From the NCBI RefSeq assembly GCF_002159835.1, contig NZ_NFJL01000002.1:310001-374000 (forward strand): DNA of 64,000 nt, given 5' to 3'. This stretch comes from Blautia sp. An249. GTDB taxonomy: Bacteria > Bacillota > Clostridia > Lachnospirales > Lachnospiraceae. The notes below the pieces were generated by a model, which saw nothing but the letters and a program-made list of their open reading frames with translations, was not told where the DNA came from and ran no database searches. Shown piece by piece: positions 33,437 through 40,695 of the stretch (the stretch's first letter is position 1; each line of letters starts with the position of its first letter). The translations under genes and the position numbers were made by a program.

Positions 33437-34717
33437 TTATGCATTTTTTAAAGCCTGTTCCAGATCCTCCAGAATATCGTCGATGTTTTCGATTCCCACA
33501 GACAGGCGAATCATTCCCGGAGAAACGCCGGCTGCAGCAAGCTGTTCATCGTTCATCTGACGGTGGGTATGGCTGGCCGGATGGAGAACGCAGGTTTTCG
33601 CATCAGCTACGTGGGTACAGATGGTGGCCAGTTTCAGACTGTCCATAAAACGTACGGCAGCTTCCCGTCCGCCTTTTAAATCAAAGGAAATAACGCCGCA
33701 GGTGCCCTTTGGCATATATTTCATGGCCAGATCATGGTATTTGTCATCGGGAAGTCCGGCGTAGTTGACGGTACCGACTTTCTCATGGGCGTGAAGGTAT
33801 TCGGCAACCTTCTGGGCATTGTAGCAGTGGCGCTCCATGCGAAGAGGCAGAGATTCCAGGCCCAGATTTAAAATGAAAGCATTTAAGGGAGAGGGAATGG
33901 AACCCAGGTCACGCATAAGCTGAGAGGTTGCTTTGGTAATATAAGCAGCTTCGCCAAAAGCTTCTGTATAGACGATGCCATGGTAGGACTCATCCGGTTC
34001 TGTCAGTCCGTGATACTTATGTCCGTAAGCGCTCCAGTCGAAGTGTCCGCTGTCAATGATAGCGCCGCCTACCTGAGTGGAATGTCCATCCATGTATTTG
34101 GTGGTGGAATGGGTGACAATGTCTGCGCCCCACTCAAAAGGCCGGCAGTTTACCGGAGTGGCAAAGGTATTGTCCACAATCAGGGGTACCTGATGGGCAT
34201 GGGCAATCCGGGCAAATTTCTCAATGTCCAGCACAACCAGGGCCGGATTGGCGATAGTTTCACCGAACATTACCTTGGTATTGGGCCGGAAGGCTTTGGA
34301 AATTTCCTCTTCGCTGGCGTCCGGATCCACGAAGGTGCTCTCAATTCCCAGCTTTTTCAGAGTTACAGACAGTAAATTAAAGGTTCCGCCGTAAATGGTG
34401 GAAGAAGCCACCACATGATCCCCGGCTTCGCAGATGTTGAAAATGGCATAGAAGTTGGCAGCCTGGCCGGATGAAGTCAGAAGGGCGGCAACGCCGCCTT
34501 CCAGATCGGCAATCTTGGCAGCTACACAGTCATTGGTGGGATTCTGCAGACGGGTATAGAAATAACCGTTGTCTTTTAAATCAAATAAGCGTCCCATTTC
34601 TTCAGTGGTGTCGTATTTGAATGTGGTGCTCTGATAAATCGGGAGCATACGGGGTTCCCCCTTCTTAGGTGTATAACCGGAATGGAGGCATTTGGTTTCG
34701 ATTCTGTAGTCGCTCAT
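33437..34717 (-). CDS. metY: O-acetylhomoserine sulfhydrylase
   Basis: A 426-residue PLP enzyme of the Cys/Met-metabolism family that makes homocysteine directly from O-acetylhomoserine and sulfide. The N-terminal TKCLHSGYTPKKGEPRMLPIYQSTTF and YTRLQNPTNDCVAAKIADLEGG (given as parts) are characteristic. The PLP lysine sits in HSTTKYMDGHS near residue 210, and the C-terminal motif is HTHRQMNDEQLAAAGVSPGMIRLSVGIE (parts: RLSVGIENIDDIL). No SAM riboswitch is visible in the 50 bases between the gene and the tRNA-Phe terminator. GAAAGGAG precedes the ATG. Confidence 0.92.
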   Translation of the reverse strand: MSDYRIETKCLHSGYTPKKGEPRMLPIYQSTTFKYDTTEEMGRLFDLKDNGYFYTRLQNPTNDCVAAKIADLEGGVAALLTSSGQAANFYAIFNICEAGDHVVASSTIYGGTFNLLSVTLKKLGIESTFVDPDASEEEISKAFRPNTKVMFGETIANPALVVLDIEKFARIAHAHQVPLIVDNTFATPVNCRPFEWGADIVTHSTTKYMDGHSTQVGGAIIDSGHFDWSAYGHKYHGLTEPDESYHGIVYTEAFGEAAYITKATSQLMRDLGSIPSPLNAFILNLGLESLPLRMERHCYNAQKVAEYLHAHEKVGTVNYAGLPDDKYHDLAMKYMPKGTCGVISFDLKGGREAAVRFMDSLKLATICTHVADAKTCVLHPASHTHRQMNDEQLAAAGVSPGMIRLSVGIENIDDILEDLEQALKNA

Positions 34718-34765
34718 AGGTGAAAATCTCCTTTCAAATAAGTAAGTTTTCAGTAAACTAAGAAG

Positions 34766-34800
34766 GACTGCTGCAAAGAATCATTCTGCAGCAGCCCTTA
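34766..34800 (-). terminator. Terminator of tRNA-Phe
   Basis: On the minus strand, GGGCTGCTGCAGAA and TTTGCAGCAGTCC pair across TGATTC and are followed by TTCTTAGTTT. Confidence 0.75.
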
Positions 34801-34804
34801 GTCA

Positions 34805-34877
<73 letters not shown>

Positions 34878-34972
34878 CTGTCTTTTTAAATTCCTTTGCA
34901 ATCATAGCATATTATAGGAAAAAATTCAATAAAAAGATGAAAAAACAGGGAAAAGAAACGCTCCGTCCCTGT

Positions 34973-34987
34973 GTGACTTAGTCACAG
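34973..34987. promoter_or_regulatory. Crp/Fnr-like palindrome upstream of the thioredoxin pair
   Basis: TGTGACT-T-AGTCACA is a perfect inverted repeat with TGTGA/TCACA half sites as in Crp-family boxes, but with a 5-base centre instead of 6. It lies 78 bases before the reductase gene. A Crp/Fnr-type regulator is encoded just beyond the two-gene operon. Confidence 0.45.
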
Positions 34988-35064
34988 AGAAAGGAAAAAA
35001 GAGGAAGTAAAATAATATCATAATAAAAAGAGAAAAATAAGAAAGCCAATGAGGTGAGGCAATT

Positions 35065-35952
35065 GTGAGAGAAGAAAATTTAGTAATCATCGGAGCCGGT
35101 CCGGCGGGGATTTCCGCAGCCCTGTATGCAGTCCGGGCCAGTGCGTCGCCGTTAATTATATCAAAAGGGATTGGAGCCTTGCAAAAGGCAAAGAAAATTG
35201 AAAATTTTTACGGCGGAGCAGTCTCCGGTCAGGAATTATATGAAAACGGAGTCAATCAGGCCAGAGACTTAGGCGTTTCCTTTCTGGAGACAGAAGTTCT
35301 GGGAATGGAGGAAGTGGAGGAAGGATTTCAGATTACCACTCCGGAAGGCATTATTCACACACAGAGTGTGATTCTGGCAACCGGATCCAGACGTTCCGCC
35401 CCGAAAATTCCCGGACTGAAAGAACTGGAAGGAAAGGGAGTCAGTTACTGTGCCGTCTGCGATGCTTTTTTCTATCGAAAGAAGAAGGCGGCGGTACTGG
35501 GAAACAGCGACTTTGCCCTTCATGAAGCAGAGGTGTTAAGCAATCTGGCAGCAGAGGTAACCATCTTAACCAATGGAAAAGAGGAGAACTTCTCCAGGGA
35601 GTGTCCTTTTCCTGTGGAAACAGCCCCCATCGCCCGGTTAGACGGAGAGAAAAAGTTAGAGGGCGTGACCTTTGAAGACGGAAGCGGCATTGGCACAGAC
35701 GGCCTTTTTGTAGCCCTGGGAACGGCGGGAAGTGCAGAGATTGCCAGGCAGATGGGCGCAGAGCTGACGGAGAAAGGCCATGTGGTGGTGGACAGTCAGA
35801 TGCAGACGTCCATTCCCGGACTCTATGCTGCCGGAGACTGCACCGGAGGGCTGCTGCAGATTTCCAAAGCCGTCTACGAAGGAACCGTGGCCGGGATTGA
35901 GGCGGCGAAATATGTGAAAAGCAAAAAGAATAAAATAGAAAAAGAAAATTGA
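35065..35952 (+). CDS. Flavin thioredoxin reductase-like protein lacking NADPH motifs
   Basis: A 295-residue FAD protein. The FAD motif is VIIGAGPAGISAALYA, the redox-active pair is CAVC in SYCAVCDAFFY near residue 132, and the second FAD motif is GLYAAGDCTGGLLQISKAVYEG near 255. The NADPH segment that is normally GGGDSA/VxxxHRRxxxR reads GNSDFALHEAEVL and VTILTNGKEENF, so neither pyridine-nucleotide motif is present. This is the pattern of ferredoxin-dependent flavin thioredoxin reductases described in clostridia. GTG start after GAGGTGAGG. The thioredoxin gene follows after 13 bases. Confidence 0.85.
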   Translation: MREENLVIIGAGPAGISAALYAVRASASPLIISKGIGALQKAKKIENFYGGAVSGQELYENGVNQARDLGVSFLETEVLGMEEVEEGFQITTPEGIIHTQSVILATGSRRSAPKIPGLKELEGKGVSYCAVCDAFFYRKKKAAVLGNSDFALHEAEVLSNLAAEVTILTNGKEENFSRECPFPVETAPIARLDGEKKLEGVTFEDGSGIGTDGLFVALGTAGSAEIARQMGAELTEKGHVVVDSQMQTSIPGLYAAGDCTGGLLQISKAVYEGTVAGIEAAKYVKSKKNKIEKEN

Positions 35953-35965
35953 GAGGAGAACAAAA

Positions 35966-36268
35966 ATGGCAAAAACAATTACAAAGGCAAATTTTGAAAG
36001 TGATGTATTACAGGCAGAAGGAAGAGTTCTGGTGGATTTCTGGGCCACCTGGTGCGCGCCCTGCAGACGGCAGGCAGGCGCCATTGACGAACTGGCAGCC
36101 GAGGGTTATCAGGTAGGAAAGATTGATGTGGATCAGGAACCGGATCTGGCAGGAACATTTGAAGTTATGAGTATCCCCACCCTGATCGTTTTTGAAGGGG
36201 GAAAAGAAGTGAAACGTTTCGTAGGACTGCAGTCCAAAGCCGTTTTAGAAGCCGCTCTGAAAGAGTAA
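35966..36268 (+). CDS. trxA: Thioredoxin
   Basis: A 100-residue thioredoxin with active site FWATWCAPCRRQ; Ala replaces the usual Gly in WCGPC. The cis-Pro loop MSIPTLIVFEGGKEV and the lysine/glycine C-terminal helix are typical. It is the presumed partner of the flavin reductase upstream, with which it is cotranscribed. GAGAGGAG precedes the ATG. It is shorter at helix 2 than standard thioredoxin (AIDELAAEGYQVGKIDVDQE follows directly). Confidence 0.9.
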   Translation: MAKTITKANFESDVLQAEGRVLVDFWATWCAPCRRQAGAIDELAAEGYQVGKIDVDQEPDLAGTFEVMSIPTLIVFEGGKEVKRFVGLQSKAVLEAALKE

Positions 36269-36288
36269 AAACATAAAGAAACAAAAAA

Positions 36289-36332
36289 AGCTTTACCGGG
36301 AAGATCACAGCTCCCGGTAAAGCCTTTTTTTA
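36289..36332. terminator. Bidirectional terminator between trxA and crp/fnr gene
   Basis: Stem GCTTTACCGGGA (36290-36301) / TCCCGGTAAAGC (36312-36323), with seven T on the plus side and seven A (T on the minus strand) on the other. Confidence 0.9.
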
Positions 36333-36976
36333 TCCAGAAGTTCAATTCCCTTCCGGGATACTTTTAAACTGCCTTCCGAAGAGAGCTGCTTTAGAATCCG
36401 GCTGACAGATTCTCTGGCGCTTCCTATATCTTTCGCCAGATGTTCCTGAGTAATGGTAAGCACAGAAGTATTCTCCTGAGCAGATTCATCCAGAAGGAAA
36501 GCGATGATTCTCTGGCGCAGAGTCAGAAAGAAGGTCCGCTCCAGGGCATGAATCACATCCGAAAAATGTTCCGTGGTCAGTTTGTATATAAAATTTTCCA
36601 CATAGATATTCTGTTTCATAAAAGAAGAGAAGAAAGGAGCAGGCAGAAGAAACAGATCGCAGTCCGTCTCCGCATCAATCTGTACATCAAAGGTAATGGA
36701 GGAGAGCATGCAGGAGGCCGAGAGGGTACAGACGTCATTGTCCCGCAGCCGGTACAAAGTCGCTTCCCTTCCGTCCTCTGAGAGCAGATAAACCCGCAGG
36801 ATCCCCTTCCGGATAAAAATCGTTCCCAGACAACTGGATTTTTCCGACTGGATAGCCTCATTGGCCCGGTAGGACAGACAGTAGGTGTTTTCGGCCAGAA
36901 GGTCTTTCTCCCGCTCTGTCAGATGTTCCCAGAAGGAAAATCTGTGATAAAAAGAATAACACTGTTTTTTCGTCAT
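36305..36976 (-). CDS. Crp/Fnr family transcriptional regulator
   Basis: A 223-residue regulator. The N-terminal cyclic-nucleotide-binding-like beta roll spans residues ~20-130 (SCLGTIFIRKGILRVYLLSEDGREATLYRL in parts: IFIRKGILRVYLLSEDGREA), with DNDVCTLSASCML typical of clostridial members. The C-terminal winged helix (ITQEHLAKDIGSARESVSRILKQLSSEGSLKV, recognition helix GSARESVSRILKQL) is complete. Cysteines are present but not in the Fnr four-Cys layout. ATG at 36976 follows AGGGAGG; GTG at 36997 would include that site. Its target may be the neighbouring reductase-thioredoxin pair, which it faces. Confidence 0.87.
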   Translation of the reverse strand: MTKKQCYSFYHRFSFWEHLTEREKDLLAENTYCLSYRANEAIQSEKSSCLGTIFIRKGILRVYLLSEDGREATLYRLRDNDVCTLSASCMLSSITFDVQIDAETDCDLFLLPAPFFSSFMKQNIYVENFIYKLTTEHFSDVIHALERTFFLTLRQRIIAFLLDESAQENTSVLTITQEHLAKDIGSARESVSRILKQLSSEGSLKVSRKGIELLDKKRLYREL

Positions 36977-37077
36977 GATGACCGTCCTCCCTTTCACAGA
37001 TTTATTGTATCTTATGTCCCCGGGTTTTTCAATGACCTCTTATTTCTCAGGGGATCTCAGGAGAACCGGGAATTTCG

Positions 37078-37106
37078 TTGACAAGAAAAAAGCACATGAC
37101 TATAAT
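37078..37106 (+). promoter_or_regulatory. Consensus promoter of the radical SAM gene
   Basis: TTGACA (37078-37083), 17 bases, TATAAT (37101-37106), 31 bases before the chosen start. Confidence 0.85.
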
Positions 37107-37137
37107 ATTGGATAACGTATCAGAAAAGGAGCCGGGC

Positions 37138-38805
37138 ATGAAAAAAATGATTCTAGCGGCGGTCAACGCCAAATATATTCATTCCAATCTGGCGGTGTAC
37201 AGTTTAAAGACATACTGCCAGAAAAAACAGGGGATCGGGATTGGGTTAAAGGAGTATACCATCAATCAGCAAAAAGAAGAAATTATGCGGGATCTCTACG
37301 GGGAAAACCCGGATGTGCTTGCGTTTTCCTGCTATATCTGGAATATTTCTATGGTAAAAGAACTTCTTTGTGAACTGTCAAAAGTTCTTCCCCATACCTG
37401 TTTCTGGGTGGGCGGTCCGGAAGTTTCCTATGATGCCAGGCAGTTTCTGGAAGAGAACCCCTGGGTGACCGGGGTTATGAAGGGAGAAGGGGAGGAAACT
37501 TTCTCCTGTCTGGCCGGGTATTATATAAAAGGCGAAGGGGAACTGGAAAGGATAGAGGGGATTACCTTCCAAAAGGACGGAGAAATTCTGGAAAATCCCT
37601 GGAGAGAACCCCTGGATTTAGACACCGTGCCCTTTGTCTATGAACAACTGCAGGAATTTCAGAACCGGATCCTATATTATGAAAGCAGCAGGGGCTGTCC
37701 TTTTTCCTGCAGCTACTGCCTGTCTTCTGTGGATAAAAGACTGCGTTTCCGCAGTCCGGAAAGAGTGAAAAAAGAGCTGCAGTTCTTCCTGGATTGGCAG
37801 GTTCCCCAGGTGAAATTCGTCGACCGTACCTTTAACTGTAAAAAAGATCATGCCCTTGAAATCTGGAAGTATCTGGCGGAACATGACAATGGAATCACCA
37901 ACTTTCATTTTGAGATTTCTGCAGACTTACTTACGGACGAGGAAATTCAGTTGATGAAAAAGATGCGTCCCGGACTGATTCAGTTGGAAATCGGCGTACA
38001 GTCTGTGAATGAAGACACCCTGAAAGCCATCGGACGGAAGATGGACTTTTCCAGGGTAAAGGAAAGGGTCCGTCAGGTAAAAGAAGGGGGGAACATCCAC
38101 CAGCACCTGGATTTGATTGCAGGACTGCCCTGGGAAGATCTGGAGAGCTTTCACCGCTCCTTTGAGGAAGTTTACGCCCTGGAACCGGAGCAGCTTCAGC
38201 TTGGATTTTTAAAAGTGCTAAAAGGATCCAGAATGTATGAAGAGGCAAAAAACTGCGGATGCGTCTACCAGGGAAAAGAGCCTTATGAAGTCCTGTTTAC
38301 CCGCTGGATTTCCTACGGGGAGCTGCTTCAGCTGAAAACGGTAGAAAGTATGGTGGAGATTTACTATAACAGCTGTCAGTTTGTAAACACTTTAAAAACC
38401 ATTCTTCCCTGGTTTACAGATGCCTTTACCTTTTATCTGGAGCTGGGCAATTATTATGAAGAGCAGGGGTATCTTCTCCTTTCCCATTCCAGGCTGCGCC
38501 GATACGAAATCCTGCGGGAATTTCTGAAAAAGCAGAAACAGATTCCCCTAAGGGAGGCAGAAGAAGCAATGCTTCTGGATCTGTATCTGAGGGAGCGGTT
38601 AAAGAGCCGTCCGGCATGGGCGCCTGAGAGAGGTTCTTATGAGAAGAAACTCAACCGGTTGCGAAAGAAGAGGCAGATCCCTAAAACAGCCCATATCGAA
38701 GTATTTGAACCGGGCCGTATCCTGCTGTTTGATTATGAAAACCGGGATCCCCTGACGAAAAACGCCAGAGTAGAAGAGTTAGACTGGAATCTGGACGAGG
38801 AATAA
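37138..38805 (+). CDS. B12-binding domain radical SAM protein (DUF4080 type)
   Basis: A 555-residue protein with an N-terminal cobalamin-binding fold (residues 1-140; NPDVLAFSCYIWNI, FWVGGPEVSYDA), a radical SAM barrel with the 4Fe-4S motif SSRGCPFSCSYCLSS near residue 190, HxxxDLIAGLPWED later, and a C-terminal DUF4080-like region. Radical SAM enzymes of this layout methylate or rearrange unreactive carbons, but no substrate is known for this group. ATG at 37138 follows AAGGAG. The frame extends upstream to 37078, but that codon is the -35 box of the promoter. Confidence 0.87.
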   Translation: MKKMILAAVNAKYIHSNLAVYSLKTYCQKKQGIGIGLKEYTINQQKEEIMRDLYGENPDVLAFSCYIWNISMVKELLCELSKVLPHTCFWVGGPEVSYDARQFLEENPWVTGVMKGEGEETFSCLAGYYIKGEGELERIEGITFQKDGEILENPWREPLDLDTVPFVYEQLQEFQNRILYYESSRGCPFSCSYCLSSVDKRLRFRSPERVKKELQFFLDWQVPQVKFVDRTFNCKKDHALEIWKYLAEHDNGITNFHFEISADLLTDEEIQLMKKMRPGLIQLEIGVQSVNEDTLKAIGRKMDFSRVKERVRQVKEGGNIHQHLDLIAGLPWEDLESFHRSFEEVYALEPEQLQLGFLKVLKGSRMYEEAKNCGCVYQGKEPYEVLFTRWISYGELLQLKTVESMVEIYYNSCQFVNTLKTILPWFTDAFTFYLELGNYYEEQGYLLLSHSRLRRYEILREFLKKQKQIPLREAEEAMLLDLYLRERLKSRPAWAPERGSYEKKLNRLRKKRQIPKTAHIEVFEPGRILLFDYENRDPLTKNARVEELDWNLDEE

Positions 38806-38819
38806 AGGAGGCAGAATCT

Positions 38820-39449
38820 GTGGCAACGAAACGTACAAAAGAAATTTTAGCTCTTCTGGACGAACATTACACAAGAGAATACAAATGTTATCTGAATCAT
38901 GAAAATCCGGGGCAGCTTTTAATCGCCACCATCCTGAGCGCCCAGTGTACAGACGCCAGAGTAAACGTGGTGACAAAAGATCTGTTTCAGAAGTATCCTT
39001 CCATGGAGGCCTTTGCCAATGCGGATCTCAATGAACTGGAGCAGGATATTAAGCCCACCGGGTTTTATCATAATAAAGCCAAAAACATTCTGGGGTGCGC
39101 CAGAAAGATCATGGATACCTACCACGGAGAAGTGCCAAGCCGGCTGGAAGATTTGATAACCCTTCCCGGAGTGGGACGAAAGACCGCCAATGTGATCCGG
39201 GGCAATATTTTCCATGAGCCCAGCATTGTGGTAGATACCCACGTAAAGCGGATTTCCCGAAGGCTGAGACTGACAAAGGAAGAAGATCCGGTAAAAATTG
39301 AAATGGATTTAATGAAAGTCCTTCCAAAAGATCACTGGATTTTGTATAATATACAGATTATCACATTTGGACGTCAGATTTGTTTTGCAAGAGGTCCGAA
39401 ATGTGAAGAATGCTTCCTTACCAAATACTGTAAGGAACGCAGAAAGTAA
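38820..39449 (+). CDS. nth: Endonuclease III
   Basis: A 209-residue DNA glycosylase/AP lyase for oxidised pyrimidines. The helix-hairpin-helix with catalytic Lys is LPGVGRKTANVI and the catalytic Asp follows in VVDTHVKRIS. The C-terminal iron-sulfur motif C-X6-C-X2-C-X5-C is CFARGPKCEECFLTKYC. GTG start with AAGGAGG upstream, 14 bases after the radical SAM gene, so the two are probably cotranscribed. Confidence 0.95.
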   Translation: MATKRTKEILALLDEHYTREYKCYLNHENPGQLLIATILSAQCTDARVNVVTKDLFQKYPSMEAFANADLNELEQDIKPTGFYHNKAKNILGCARKIMDTYHGEVPSRLEDLITLPGVGRKTANVIRGNIFHEPSIVVDTHVKRISRRLRLTKEEDPVKIEMDLMKVLPKDHWILYNIQIITFGRQICFARGPKCEECFLTKYCKERRK

Positions 39450-39487
39450 CAGGTAAACGCCGTCTATATCACAAAGAGGTGAGTAAA

Positions 39488-39592
39488 ATGGGAATGTTTG
39501 ATCCGAAAAAGAGAAGACTTGTGGCTGCGATAATAGCCATTCTTTTAGTGATTGCCATGGTAGTGCCCACGGCCGTATCCTATCTGATGTAA
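39488..39592 (+). CDS. 34-residue single-span membrane protein
   Basis: A short frame: basic N-terminus (MGMFDPKKRR), then one hydrophobic helix (LVAAIIAILLVIAMVVPTAV) and a three-residue tail. AGAGGTGAG precedes the ATG by six bases and the gene lies between nth and the next gene with no room for other elements. Its layout resembles small Firmicutes membrane peptides such as Prli42, but sequence similarity is too short to claim. Function unknown. Confidence 0.6.
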   Translation: MGMFDPKKRRLVAAIIAILLVIAMVVPTAVSYLM

Positions 39593-39606
39593 AACGGGAG
39601 AGACGT

Positions 39607-40188
39607 ATGAAAGAAACAGAGAGTAAAAGGCAGATTCCCCAGAGCTGGGAACTGCTTGTCACAAAGTGGATTGCCCTTTCGGGAACCTCTGTCCTTCTCA
39701 GGGAAAAAGAAGAAGAACTGGAGCAGAGGTTTTCCAGGGATTTTCTCCGTCTGGCGGGAAACTTAAAAGAATATGAAAATATACAGAAAGAACAGGACTT
39801 TATAAAAAGAGAAAAAGAAGCAATCTTCTATCCTCTGGGAGAGGGAGGTATTTTCAGTGGTCTGTGGAAGATGGCAGAAGAATACGGGAAGATCGGGATG
39901 GACATCGACGTCAGAAAGATTCCCATTCGCCAGGAGACGGTGGAGATCACGGAGCTGTATAATCTGAATCCGTATCTTCTGCATTCTCAGGGCTCTTTTT
40001 TAGTTGCCGCACCCCATGGAAACGCCCTTCTTCGACGTCTGAAGGAGGCAGGGATTGAGGCCTGCATCATCGGAGAGACCACCAGAGGCCCGGCCAGAAG
40101 ACTTTACAACGGAGAACATATCCGCTATCTGGATCGGCCTGGAAAAGACGAATTAGAGAAAATAGGGAGAGCATTATGGCAAAGTTAA
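39607..40188 (+). CDS. AIR synthase-related C-terminal domain protein
   Basis: A 193-residue protein resembling only the C-terminal half of the AIR synthase/HypE fold: GLGEGGIFSGLWKMAEEYG-like (EGGIFSGLWKMAEEYG), MDIDVRKIPIRQETVEI, NPYLLHSQGSFLVAAPHGNALLRRLKEAGIEACIIGE (parts). The ATP-binding N-terminal domain with its Gly-rich strip is missing; instead the first 70 residues are helical and unrelated to me. It cannot be a full PurM or HypE enzyme. Its end overlaps trmL by 13 bases, suggesting translational coupling. Role unknown. Confidence 0.68.
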   Translation: MKETESKRQIPQSWELLVTKWIALSGTSVLLREKEEELEQRFSRDFLRLAGNLKEYENIQKEQDFIKREKEAIFYPLGEGGIFSGLWKMAEEYGKIGMDIDVRKIPIRQETVEITELYNLNPYLLHSQGSFLVAAPHGNALLRRLKEAGIEACIIGETTRGPARRLYNGEHIRYLDRPGKDELEKIGRALWQS

Positions 40189-40679
40189 ATATCGTACTTC
40201 ATGAACCGGAGATTCCGGCAAATACGGGAAATATCGGCAGAACCTGCGTGGCCACGGGAACGCGGCTGCATCTGATCGAACCGCTGGGATTTCGTCTCAA
40301 TGAAAAAGCCATTAAACGGGCAGGGATGGATTACTGGAAGGATCTGGATGTAACCACTTATCTGGATTATGAGGATTTCTTAAAGAAAAATCCCGGCGCC
40401 AAAATCTATTATGCCACTACCAAGGCCCCCAGAACCTATGCGGAAGTGGAGTTTGAAGAAGACTGTTACATTATGTTCGGAAAAGAAAGCGGAGGAATTC
40501 CGGAAGAAATTCTGCTTGAGAATCAGGCCACAGCCATACGGATTCCCATGATCGGGGACATCCGTTCTTTAAATCTGAGCAATTCTGTGGCTGTTATCTT
40601 ATATGAAGCCCTTCGTCAGCATCAGTTTGATCATATGCAGCTGGAGGGACAATTGACAAAATACCACTGGAAAGAGTAA
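40176..40679 (+). CDS. trmL: tRNA (cytidine/uridine-2'-O-)-methyltransferase TrmL
   Basis: A 167-residue SPOUT methyltransferase that methylates the ribose of the wobble nucleotide in tRNA-Leu isoacceptors. Motifs: NIVLHEPEIPANTGNIGRTC at the start, MFGKESGGIPEEIL near residue 97, and the knot motif IPMIGDIRSLNLSNSVAVILYE near 128. The last codons and the stop lie inside a hairpin shared with the convergent histidine kinase gene. Confidence 0.95.
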   Translation: MAKLNIVLHEPEIPANTGNIGRTCVATGTRLHLIEPLGFRLNEKAIKRAGMDYWKDLDVTTYLDYEDFLKKNPGAKIYYATTKAPRTYAEVEFEEDCYIMFGKESGGIPEEILLENQATAIRIPMIGDIRSLNLSNSVAVILYEALRQHQFDHMQLEGQLTKYHWKE

Positions 40680-40695
40680 GTTATGCTCTTTCCAG
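40667..40695. terminator. Hairpin spanning both stop codons of convergent genes
   Basis: CTGGAAAGAG (40667-40676) pairs with CTCTTTCCAG (40686-40695). The 9-base loop TAAGTTATG carries the trmL stop (40677-40679) and, on the other strand, the kinase stop (40681-40683). No long T-run follows on either side, so termination may be modest. Confidence 0.55.

Noticed and set aside
34718-34765. SAM riboswitch upstream of the sulfhydrylase
   Set aside because: Only about 50 bases lie between the tRNA-Phe terminator and the gene, with no fitting structure.
37078-37137. Longer start for the radical SAM gene
   Set aside because: Those bases are the -35 and -10 of its promoter.
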